Source: Deltaproteobacteria bacterium (GTDB taxonomy: Bacteria > Desulfobacterota > GWC2-55-46). From it: a stretch of 6,892 nucleotides of DNA. The notes below the pieces were generated by a model, which was not told where the DNA came from, made no database searches, and saw only the letters and a program-made list of their open reading frames with translations. Location of the stretch: the NCBI GenBank assembly GCA_016182705.1, contig JACPGA010000184.1, positions 1 through 6,892 of the forward strand. Direction: 5' to 3'. Every line of letters begins with the position of its first letter. The stretch's first letter is position 1. Below, one piece after another: positions 1 through 5,048 of the stretch. The position numbers and the translations under genes were made by a program.

Positions 1-283
1 CAGGCTTATGGTTACGCACGGCTACATCCGCATCAACGGCAAGAAAGTCGACATCCCTTCTTTCAGGGTAAAGCAGAACGACGTCATCGAGATAGCTGAT
101 AAGAGAAAGAAAGAGCCCAGGATCGCCGATAACATAAAGTCGGCCGAGAGCAGGCACGGAGTTCCTGAGTGGCTCAGTCTCGACAAGGACAACCTGAAGG
201 CGACAGTCGTGAGGCTGCCCAGGAGGGACGACACGACGCTGCCGATGCACGAGCAGCTCATAGTCGAGCTCTACTCCAAATAA
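1..283 (+). CDS. rpsD: 30S ribosomal protein S4, C-terminal part (5' end outside window)
   Basis: S4 binds 16S rRNA directly and is a primary assembly protein of the small ribosomal subunit. Only the last 93 codons are present; the reading frame is open to the left edge, with the first whole codon at base 2. The visible part starts in the S4 RNA-binding domain (THGYIRINGKKVDIPSFRVK, the S4 family hallmark) and ends with the typical LIVELYSK terminus before TAA. The ATG at base 8 is an internal Met of the S4 domain (R-L-M-V-T-H-G), not a start. The gene is followed after 98 bp by rpoA, the usual alpha-operon order, which supports the assignment. Identity is very secure. In some bacteria S4 represses its own operon; nothing in this fragment shows that. 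Confidence 0.97.
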   Translation, partial: RLMVTHGYIRINGKKVDIPSFRVKQNDVIEIADKRKKEPRIADNIKSAESRHGVPEWLSLDKDNLKATVVRLPRRDDTTLPMHEQLIVELYSK

Positions 284-291
284 TTTCTGGA

Positions 292-349
292 AGACCTAAA
301 CCCAGTTCTGGCGGGCTGTTCCCGCGGCGGATATCTATTATTCAGGTCT
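292..349 (+). other. rpsD-rpoA spacer with nested inverted repeats
   Basis: The 98-bp spacer between rpsD and rpoA holds an outer inverted repeat, AGACCT at 292-297 and AGGTCT at 344-349, enclosing a GC-rich hairpin of GCGGG 311-315 and CCCGC 321-325 with a 5-nt loop. No T-tract follows the inner hairpin, so it does not look like an intrinsic terminator. A CATAAT (353-358) lies just downstream but has no matching -35 hexamer. The structure could be an RNA processing or translational control site, or chance; I cannot decide. Confidence 0.3.
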
Positions 350-381
350 GACCATAATTTTTAGACAAGGACGGGTACACC

Positions 382-1401
382 ATGCAAAAAAACTGGCGTG
401 ACCTTATTAAACCGAAAAAGCTCGAGGTAGATAAGGACACACTTACGCTCACCTACGGCAAGTTCGTGGCTGAGCCTCTTGAGAGGGGTTTCGGCGTTAC
501 GATAGGAAACGCCTTGAGAAGGATTCTGCTCTCGTCACTTCAGGGAGCCGCGATCACCTCTGTCAAGATAGACGGCGTTCTGCACGAGTTCTCATCCGTG
601 CCCGGGGTCAAGGAAGACGTCTCTGACATCATCCTGAACCTCAAGCAGGTCAGGCTCAAGCTCCACGGCGAAGGCCCCAAGACCATAAGGATAAAGAGCA
701 GCGGCGACAGCGTACTAAGAGCCGGCGACATAATAACCGACTCTACTGTCGAGGTCTTGAACCCTGACCAGCACATAGCGACCGTTTCCAGGGACTCCAA
801 ATTCGAGTGCGAACTCAATGTAAGCACCGGCAAGGGCTACGTTTCTTCTGAAAGAAACAAGCTTCCCGAGATGCCTATAGGGACAATCGCGATCGATTCC
901 ATATTCCAGCCCGTGAGCAGGGTCAACTTCAATGTTACCCATGCCAGGGTCGGGCAGAGGACCGACTACGACAAACTCGTGCTCGAAGTCTGGACGACCG
1001 GCGCCATTGACCCGCAGAGCGCTGTTGCCGTCGCGGCGAAGATACTGAAGGATCAGCTGAGCGTATTCATCACCTTCGAAGAGGGCGATGAGGAAGCAGG
1101 CTTTGAGAGGGGAGAGGCAAAACCCCAGTTCAATGACAACCTCTTCAAGACCGTAGACGAACTCGAGCTTTCCGTGAGGTCGGCGAACTGTCTTAAGAAC
1201 GCAGACATAAAGTACATCGGCGAGATGGTTCAGAAGTCCGAGCAGGAGATGCTCAGGACCAAGAACTTCGGCAGGAAGTCGCTTAACGAGATAAAAGAGA
1301 TCCTGAAGGGAATGGGACTTGACTTCGGGATGAAACTCGATGGGTTCCCTTCCCGCAAGGACCTTGACGCCACGCATTCTGAGCAGAAGGAGACCGCTTA
1401 A
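382..1401 (+). CDS. rpoA: DNA-directed RNA polymerase subunit alpha
   Basis: Alpha dimerises to nucleate assembly of RNA polymerase and contacts UP elements and activators. The 339-residue protein has the normal length. The N-terminal assembly domain covers about residues 1-235 and includes the hallmark [20 protein letters not shown] (31-50). A short acidic linker (233-245) leads to the C-terminal domain at about 257-320, with SVRSANCLK (264-272). R266 there corresponds to E. coli R265, which binds UP-element DNA. The later helix-hairpin-helix segment ([14 protein letters not shown]) is intact. The ATG is preceded by AAGGACG at 367-373, an acceptable ribosome binding site, and the start matches the family's usual [17 protein letters not shown] opening. 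The gene is co-transcribed with rpsD upstream and rplQ, which follows after 12 bp. No anomaly seen. Confidence 0.99.
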   Translation: MQKNWRDLIKPKKLEVDKDTLTLTYGKFVAEPLERGFGVTIGNALRRILLSSLQGAAITSVKIDGVLHEFSSVPGVKEDVSDIILNLKQVRLKLHGEGPKTIRIKSSGDSVLRAGDIITDSTVEVLNPDQHIATVSRDSKFECELNVSTGKGYVSSERNKLPEMPIGTIAIDSIFQPVSRVNFNVTHARVGQRTDYDKLVLEVWTTGAIDPQSAVAVAAKILKDQLSVFITFEEGDEEAGFERGEAKPQFNDNLFKTVDELELSVRSANCLKNADIKYIGEMVQKSEQEMLRTKNFGRKSLNEIKEILKGMGLDFGMKLDGFPSRKDLDATHSEQKETA

Positions 1402-1413
1402 GGGGATTGCCTT

Positions 1414-1989
1414 ATGAGACATAACAGAGACGAAAAAAGATTTGACCGGACTTACAGCCATCTTAAGAGCATGCTTTCCAACATGACCAACGACCTTGTC
1501 ATGTACGGAAGGATAAGGACTACCACGCCAAAGGCGAAAGTGCTGAGAAGCTACGCCGAGAAGATGATCACCCTTGGCAAGGACGGAAGCGTGGCCGCAA
1601 GGCGCAGGGCCATGGCCTTCATGAAAAACAAGGCCGCCGTGACAAAGCTTTTTGACGCCCTCGCCCCTCAGTACAAGGAGCGCAACGGCGGATATACCAG
1701 GATATTCAAGCTTGGCAACAGGCCTGGTGACAACGCCGCGATGGCGATGTTTGAGCTTGTCGAAGGCGCGCAGGTCGCAGTAGCGGAAGCCGCTCCCAAG
1801 AAAAAGGCGCCCGTAAAGAAGGCAAAGGCCCCGGCAGCCGAGAAGGCCGCACCGGAAAAGGCGAAAAAGGAGGCAGCCCCCAAGAAGGCTGCCTCCCCGA
1901 AAAAGGCAAAAGCCGCTGTCGAAGGCGATGCCGAAGCCAAGCCCGCTGTGAAGAGGACCAGGAAAAAGGCCACAGAGTCTGAAGCCTGA
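1414..1989 (+). CDS. rplQ: 50S ribosomal protein L17 with long Lys/Ala-rich C-terminal tail
   Basis: L17 is a protein of the large ribosomal subunit located near the peptide exit tunnel. The core is residues 1 to about 118 and opens with the family signature MRHNRDEKRFDRTYSHLKSM; it also contains RIRTTTPKAK and the GGYTRIFKLGNRPGDNAAMA segment. The protein is 191 residues, whereas most L17 proteins are about 115-130. The surplus of about 70 residues (about 121-191) is almost entirely Ala, Lys, Pro and Glu, with repeated KKA, APKK and AEKA units like histone H1 tails, and is probably disordered. A purine-rich AGGGG lies just before the start, 12 bp after the rpoA stop. It is the last gene of the operon, with a strong terminator 14 bp downstream. 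The core assignment is secure; the tail's function is unknown. Confidence 0.98.
   Translation: MRHNRDEKRFDRTYSHLKSMLSNMTNDLVMYGRIRTTTPKAKVLRSYAEKMITLGKDGSVAARRRAMAFMKNKAAVTKLFDALAPQYKERNGGYTRIFKLGNRPGDNAAMAMFELVEGAQVAVAEAAPKKKAPVKKAKAPAAEKAAPEKAKKEAAPKKAASPKKAKAAVEGDAEAKPAVKRTRKKATESEA
1869..1896 (-). repeat. Perfect 10-bp inverted repeat inside rplQ tail, terminator-like on the minus strand
   Basis: GGAGGCAGCC at 1869-1878 and GGCTGCCTCC at 1887-1896 form a perfect 10-bp GC-rich stem with an 8-nt loop, within the codons for the Lys/Ala-rich tail of L17. On the minus strand the stem is followed directly by TTTTT (complement of 1864-1868), the form of an intrinsic terminator for antisense transcripts. 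On the plus strand no T-run follows. It may simply reflect alternating Ala/Lys/Pro codons. Confidence 0.5.
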
Positions 1990-2002
1990 GGATGTTTTTT
2001 AC

Positions 2003-2034
2003 AAAGGGCGGGTTGAAAGACCCGCCCTTTTTTT
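2003..2034 (+). terminator. Rho-independent terminator of the rpsD-rpoA-rplQ operon
   Basis: A 12-bp stem pairs 2003-2014 (AAAGGGCGGG and two further bases) with 2019-2030, closing on a GAAA tetraloop at 2015-2018. The descending arm runs into seven consecutive T residues (2028-2034). It lies 14 bp after the rplQ stop and is the expected end of the alpha operon. Confidence 0.95.
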
Positions 2035-2133
2035 ATTCGCTGAAAAGCCGGCTTGCGCGCTCAGAACCTGTCCAGGAAGAAGTACAGGCGGACGCGGCTG
2101 GTTCTCTCGTGTCAGCGTTTGCGTTTTTACTGG
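2035..2133. other. Intergenic DNA after the rplQ terminator, no gene seen
   Basis: No open frame with a ribosome binding site is visible between the rplQ terminator and the HU promoter. Short complementary segments exist (AGAACC 2063-2068 with GGTTCT 2100-2105; CCTGT 2067-2071 with ACAGG 2084-2088), but they compete with each other and have no promoter or terminator, so I do not call an RNA gene. Confidence 0.4.
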
Positions 2134-2167
2134 GATAAATTGATTTTATCGCAAATTCCTCTATAAT
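2134..2167 (+). promoter_or_regulatory. Sigma70-type promoter of the HU gene with a dyad over the -35 box
   Basis: TTGATT (2140-2145) and a perfect TATAAT (2162-2167) are separated by 16 bp, giving a predicted start near 2174. The -35 hexamer lies inside a perfect inverted repeat, GATAAA (2134-2139) TTGAT TTTATC (2145-2150), which is a plausible operator. This is the best promoter match in the window and gives the HU gene its own transcript, separate from rplQ. Confidence 0.8.
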
Positions 2168-2173
2168 CTATAT

Positions 2174-2272
2174 GCGGGGCCCGGCCAGCCGTGAAGGCAC
2201 CAATCGGTCCTCCTGGACGCCACCCTGCCTGTACCCTTAAGGGCCGCTGAGAGCCCAAAAACTGGAGGTGCC
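2174..2272 (+). promoter_or_regulatory. HU mRNA leader with ribosome binding site and possible sequestering pairings
   Basis: The predicted leader is about 100 nt, long for a small gene. The ribosome binding site GGAGGTG (2264-2270) decides the ATG at 2273. Two upstream segments can pair with it: GGCACC (2196-2201) matches GGTGCC (2267-2272), and CCTCC (2209-2213) matches GGAGG (2264-2268). The two pairings exclude each other. A 10-bp palindrome, CCCTTAAGGG (2234-2243), lies between. Translational control is an inference from these complementarities; no known riboswitch class is recognised. Confidence 0.4.
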
Positions 2273-2569
2273 ATGTCAAAGCCCATGACCAAATCACAGA
2301 TCGAAGACCAGATATCGAAAGACACGGGTGTGCCGAAGAAGTCCGTAAAGGAAGTGCTCGCCAAACTGTCGGACCTGGCCTACAAGGAAGCCAAGAACCA
2401 GTTCACCGTACCGGGCATAGGCAAGCTCGTGCTCGTGAACAGGCCGGCGAGGACCGGAAGGAACCCCAGGACAGGGGAAGAGATACAGATACCGGCAAGG
2501 CAGGCCGTTAAGTTCAGGATTGCAAAGGCCTGCAAGGATGCCGTTCTTAAAGAGGGTGAGGGCGCCTGA
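2273..2569 (+). CDS. HU/IHF-family nucleoid DNA-binding protein
   Basis: Members of this family form dimers that bend and compact DNA in the nucleoid. The 98-residue product has the full fold. Two N-terminal helices (about 6-43, with the usual TKSQIEDQIS and SVKEVLAKLSDLA) are followed by the PGIGKL beta turn (47-52). The DNA-gripping arm has the signature RNPRTGE (63-69), where P65 is the intercalating proline. The C-terminal helix is KFRIAKACKDAVL (80-92). The start at 2273 is set by GGAGGTG just upstream; Met5 (ATG at 2285) matches the shorter start common in the family but is too far from that site. The gene has its own promoter and stands alone. Whether it is HU or an IHF-like paralogue cannot be told from sequence alone, so no symbol is given. 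Confidence 0.96.
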   Translation: MSKPMTKSQIEDQISKDTGVPKKSVKEVLAKLSDLAYKEAKNQFTVPGIGKLVLVNRPARTGRNPRTGEEIQIPARQAVKFRIAKACKDAVLKEGEGA

Positions 2570-2580
2570 CGGCGCGCCTC
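2558..2580. terminator. Hairpin shared by the convergent HU and lipoprotein gene ends
   Basis: GAGGGCGCC (2558-2566) pairs with GGCGCGCCTC (2571-2580), with one bulged G and a 4-nt TGAC loop (2567-2570). The loop contains the HU stop codon, and the far arm reaches the stop codon of the opposing lipoprotein gene. It is very GC-rich but has no T-tract on either side, so any termination role is inferred from its position between convergent genes separated by 9 bp. Confidence 0.4.
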
Positions 2581-2923
2581 AATTCTCAGAGCTCTTATAC
2601 CTGTAAGAGTGGACTATGTCGTTTTTGAAGACCACTTCGAGTACCGTCTTTTTCTCTCTGCTTATAACATCATTCTCAACGATACCCCCGAAGTACGCGG
2701 GGGTTTTCTTTTCTTTGAACACGTAAGACATCCGCTCCTCGTTGTTCTCGAAACTCACTTCTGTTGGCGCTCCGAAGGCCTGCAGGACGGATTGCCTCGT
2801 AGTCACGCCGGGCTTCAATTCGAGCACCTTTTCCCTGTCTACCTTGACGCCTTCGGTCTTTGTCACTGAAGCGCACCCAATGAGCAAGAGCCCGGCTATT
2901 AATGCAATGGCTACTCTCTTCAT
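2579..2923 (-). CDS. Small outer-membrane lipoprotein, BamE/SmpA-like
   Basis: The 114-residue product begins with a lipoprotein signal peptide: MKR, then a hydrophobic stretch (4-16) and the lipobox L14-I15-G16-C17. Cys17 would be lipidated, and Ala at +2 favours export to the outer membrane. Mature residues 34-54 (VLELKPGVTTRQSVLQAFGAP) match the SmpA/OmlA (BamE) pattern L-x-x-G-x-T-x-x-x-V-x-x-x-x-G-x-P, followed by a beta-rich region and a charged C-terminus. BamE belongs to the outer-membrane protein assembly machinery, but many small BamE-like lipoproteins have no assigned role, so I do not give that name. The start is well defined by a perfect AAGGAGGT (2933-2940) 9 nt before the ATG. 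The gene is convergent with HU and lies downstream of the GGDEF gene on the same strand. Confidence 0.85.
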   Translation of the reverse strand: MKRVAIALIAGLLLIGCASVTKTEGVKVDREKVLELKPGVTTRQSVLQAFGAPTEVSFENNEERMSYVFKEKKTPAYFGGIVENDVISREKKTVLEVVFKNDIVHSYRYKSSEN

Positions 2924-3041
2924 TCTTTTACGACCTCCTTATAAAAATGATTGCCCTGTACTCTGGCCCGGGCGCCAGACCAAAACACCTGACAATGCTC
3001 GTCCCTTACGGGGACAGAGTCTTTCCGCAGAGACCCATGTT

Positions 3042-3072
3042 TATCATCCGGCTGAAAAAGAGTCTGTGTCAA
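3042..3072 (-). promoter_or_regulatory. Candidate promoter of the lipoprotein gene
   Basis: Reading the minus strand, a perfect TTGACA (3072-3067) is followed after 18 bp by GATGAT (3048-3043) or after 19 bp by ATGATA (3047-3042). The -10 match is poor. The start would fall near 3036, leaving a leader of about 110 nt. The same bases overlap a weak terminator-like hairpin, so this is tentative. Confidence 0.35.
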
Positions 3073-3081
3073 TACTCACAG
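3055..3081 (-). terminator. Weak terminator-like hairpin after the GGDEF gene
   Basis: On the minus strand, CTGTG (3081-3077) pairs with CACAG (3068-3064) across an 8-nt loop, followed by ACTC and then TTTTT (3059-3055). The stem is only 5 bp and separated from the T-run, so efficiency would be low. It lies 14 bp past the GGDEF stop codon, the right place for a terminator. Confidence 0.3.
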
Positions 3082-3094
3082 TTATGATGAGCCC

Positions 3095-4145
3095 TCAGGC
3101 TTCGGCTACGGCGTCCCTGGTCCTGTTTTTCGCGTCGTACATCGCGTGGTCCGCCTTATGGATGAGCTCTTCCTTGCTGTCCGCGTCCTGCGGAAAGGAC
3201 GCGACGCCGAAGCTGGCGGTGAGGCGGATATTGATACCTTCTTCCGCGAGGAAAGCTTTTTCCTTTATGGATGCCCTGAGCTTTTCCGCGACAAGCGCGG
3301 CATTCTTTTTTGAAGTTCCGGGCATGAGGATGATAAACTCGTCACCGCCGTACCTGCACGCCATGTCGACCGTGCGCAGCATGGACGCCAGCAGTTGGGC
3401 GACCTCCTTGAGAAGTTTGCTTCCTGAGAGGTGTCCGTGGACATCGTTCACTTCTTTGAAATAATCCAGGTCCAGGAATATCATCGAGATCTCGTAATTG
3501 AACCGCTTCGCCCTCTCGACCTCGTAGTCAAGCCTGTTGTGAAGGAACCTCGAATTGTACAGTTTCGTGAGGTCGTCCGTGATGGTCAGTTCCTGTACCT
3601 TATTCAGGAACATCGCGTTCTCGATGGCGATGGCCGTGAAGTCGGCAAGAGTCGTGAGCACGAGGAGGTCGTCTTCGGAAAAGCCCGCGTCCTCCTCGAC
3701 CTTGTTTATCAGCTCGATGACGCCGAGGCATTTGCCGCGCGTCGTAAGCGGGACGCAGATGATGGATTGAGTGGTGAAGTGAGAGACCTCATCGGCCTTC
3801 CTGGAAAAGCGCGGGTCTTTGCTGACGTCCGGGACAAGAAAGTCCGGCAACGCCCTCTCCGACCTTGAGCCTCAGGTCCTTGAGCTTCTCCGAGCCGGCG
3901 CCAACGACTATCTCGAATTTGAGTTCGTTCGTTTCGTTATCAAGAAGCAGGAGAGACCAGTTCTTGGGCTGGAGAAGGTCGCTTATCTTCTCCATGACCA
4001 TGCTGAGGATCTCTTTCAGGTCGCGAGAGGATGTGATGGCCTTTCCTATTTCCGTGAACGTGGCGAACTGAAGTCTTTTAAGCTCGAGCTCCCTTGAATC
4101 ACGGGAGGCGCTTGCACGGCCGCTTTGCTCCTTAGGCTTTTCCAT
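3095..4145 (-). pseudogene. GAF-GGDEF diguanylate cyclase gene, frameshifted in the GAF domain
   Basis: Two overlapping frames together encode one protein. The 5' frame starts at ATG 4145 and gives 101 good residues: a charged N-terminus, a helical segment (about 22-48) and the first half of a GAF domain ending LKVGEGVAG. The match is lost after 3843, and that frame stops at 3789. The 3' frame resumes the GAF domain at FLVPDVSKDPRF (from about 3841), continues through SIICVPL and GVIELINK, and then a complete GGDEF domain: DDLTKLYN, the active site RYGGDEF, and an RTVD inhibitory site exactly five residues before GGDEF. The cyclase would make cyclic di-GMP from GTP with product inhibition, the GAF domain sensing a ligand. 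Comparison with the GAF pattern indicates about 23-26 missing bases. A TTG codon at 3850 could restart translation, giving a truncated protein with half a GAF domain. An assembly error is the main alternative. Confidence 0.85.
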
Positions 4146-4151
4146 CTGAAA

Positions 4152-4180
4152 AATATAACTTAAAGGCCCTTGAAAATCAA
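4152..4180 (-). promoter_or_regulatory. Promoter of the GAF-GGDEF gene, predicted leaderless start
   Basis: On the minus strand, TTGATT (4180-4175) and TATATT (4157-4152) are spaced by exactly 17 bp. Only six bases separate the -10 box from the ATG at 4145, so transcription should begin at or next to the start codon, and no ribosome binding site is present. The -35 box lies in a perfect dyad, CCTTGA (4182-4177) TTT TCAAGG (4173-4168), which also contains the predicted pabC stop codon at 4179-4177. Confidence 0.6.
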
Positions 4181-5048
4181 GGAGCGCAAAACTCTTGAAG
4201 GCCTGTGTCAAAAGGCCTCAGGAGCCGCTGGAAGAGCCCTGTCAGGGGCCCTGGCCTGCCATTGCCGATTTTCTTTTTGCCGATTTTAGTGAGGGGCACG
4301 GCTTCCATTATCGAGTTGGTAAGGAAGGCTTCCTCAGCCGCTTCAAGGGCGTTTATCGAAATCGGCGCTTCCGAGAATGGGATCCTGTTTCTGGCCGCCA
4401 GACGCTTTACCTCGCCTCTTATGACCCCGGCAAGGACGCCGCCTGAAGGGCCGGCCGCGAGCGGAGGCGTGATGAGTTAGAAGAGCTGCCTTCGGTAATA
4501 AGCCCGTCTTTCGTAAAAAGCGCTTCGAATGCCCCGGCTTTGTCTGCTTGCATCCTGGCAAGGACGCTCGCGAGATAGTTGAGCGACTTTACGCCTGGAA
4601 GGGCAGGGGAGATGTCCGAGACGGTAATAGCGGTAACGCCCTTTTCCCTGAGTCTTGAGAGGGAAGCGGTATCTATTTTTTTAGTGGTAATTACGGTCGT
4701 TGGCAGGATGCCTTTCGTCGGCAGGTGGCTCGCCCTGTCCGCGCCCCTCGTTACCATCAGCTTTATGTATGACTCGCCCTCTTCCAGGTGGTTTTTCCTG
4801 AGGAGCGCTTCTATTGCCCCTGCCTTTATCTCGTCAACAAACGGCTTCAGTAAACGGCTCTCCATGTGAAGTTCTCTTGTCCCGTGAAGGAGTCTTTTCA
4901 GATGCTCCTTCAGGAAAAGAGGCTTGCCGTCAAGGGCCTTCATCGTCTCGTACAGCCCGTCGCCGTAGGTCAGGCCCCGGTCGAATACGCTCACGCAGGC
5001 CTTTTCAGCGGACGTAGTCTTTCCGTTCAGGTATACGTACTCTTTCAT
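4177..5048 (-). pseudogene. pabC: Aminodeoxychorismate lyase-type class IV aminotransferase, frameshifted
   Basis: This is a PLP-dependent fold-type IV enzyme. Paired with pabB it is expected to be 4-amino-4-deoxychorismate lyase, which releases pyruvate to give p-aminobenzoate. The first frame (5048-4476, 191 codons) has VFDRGLTYGDGLYET (21-35), the PLP lysine K154 in GVKSLNYLASVLA, and the cofactor-phosphate motif ITEGSSSN (184-191). It then shifts. The second frame (4473-4177, 98 codons) continues the family pattern with ITPPLAAG, VIRGEVKRLA, EAFLTNSIMEAVPL and IGNGRPGPLT, ending at TGA 4177. Only two bases lie between the frames, where the family has about 8-9 residues (the strand after SSSN), so about 25-28 bases appear lost. 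Read unshifted, the product would stop after 18 unrelated residues. It overlaps the pabB stop by one base (TGATG), so translation is probably coupled. D-amino acid or branched-chain aminotransferases share the fold, but context favours PabC. Confidence 0.85.

Larger units (their letters stand above)
2941..3094 (-). other. Intergenic leader region of the lipoprotein gene with small hairpins
   Basis: This spacer contains no gene. Two short perfect hairpins are visible: TCTGGC/GCCAGA (2962-2967 with 2974-2979, 6-nt loop) and GTCCC/GGGAC (3001-3005 with 3011-3015, 5-nt loop). If the candidate promoter near 3042-3072 is used, both would lie in the 5' leader of the lipoprotein mRNA. No known regulatory RNA is recognised. 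Confidence 0.3.

Noticed and set aside
715..1461. Open frame of 248 codons on the minus strand opposite rpoA and the start of rplQ
   Set aside because: It mirrors the rpoA coding sequence, has no recognisable family features and lies antisense to a highly conserved gene.
2063..2105. Possible small RNA after the rplQ terminator
   Set aside because: The complementary arms are only 4-6 bp and compete with each other, and there is neither a promoter nor a terminator of its own.
2172..2240. Possible 22-codon leader peptide starting at ATG just after the HU -10 box
   Set aside because: The ATG is only 5 nt after TATAAT, so transcription probably begins at or past it; there is no ribosome binding site and the peptide has no attenuator-like codon run.
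2742..3464. Open frame of 240 codons on the plus strand
   Set aside because: It runs antisense across the lipoprotein gene and the GGDEF domain, is Ser-rich as shadows often are, and has no ribosome binding site.
4146..4211. TTG at 4211 as the start of the GAF-GGDEF protein
   Set aside because: It would add 22 residues that overlap the end of pabC and the promoter; there is no ribosome binding site and the ATG at 4145 fits the promoter better.
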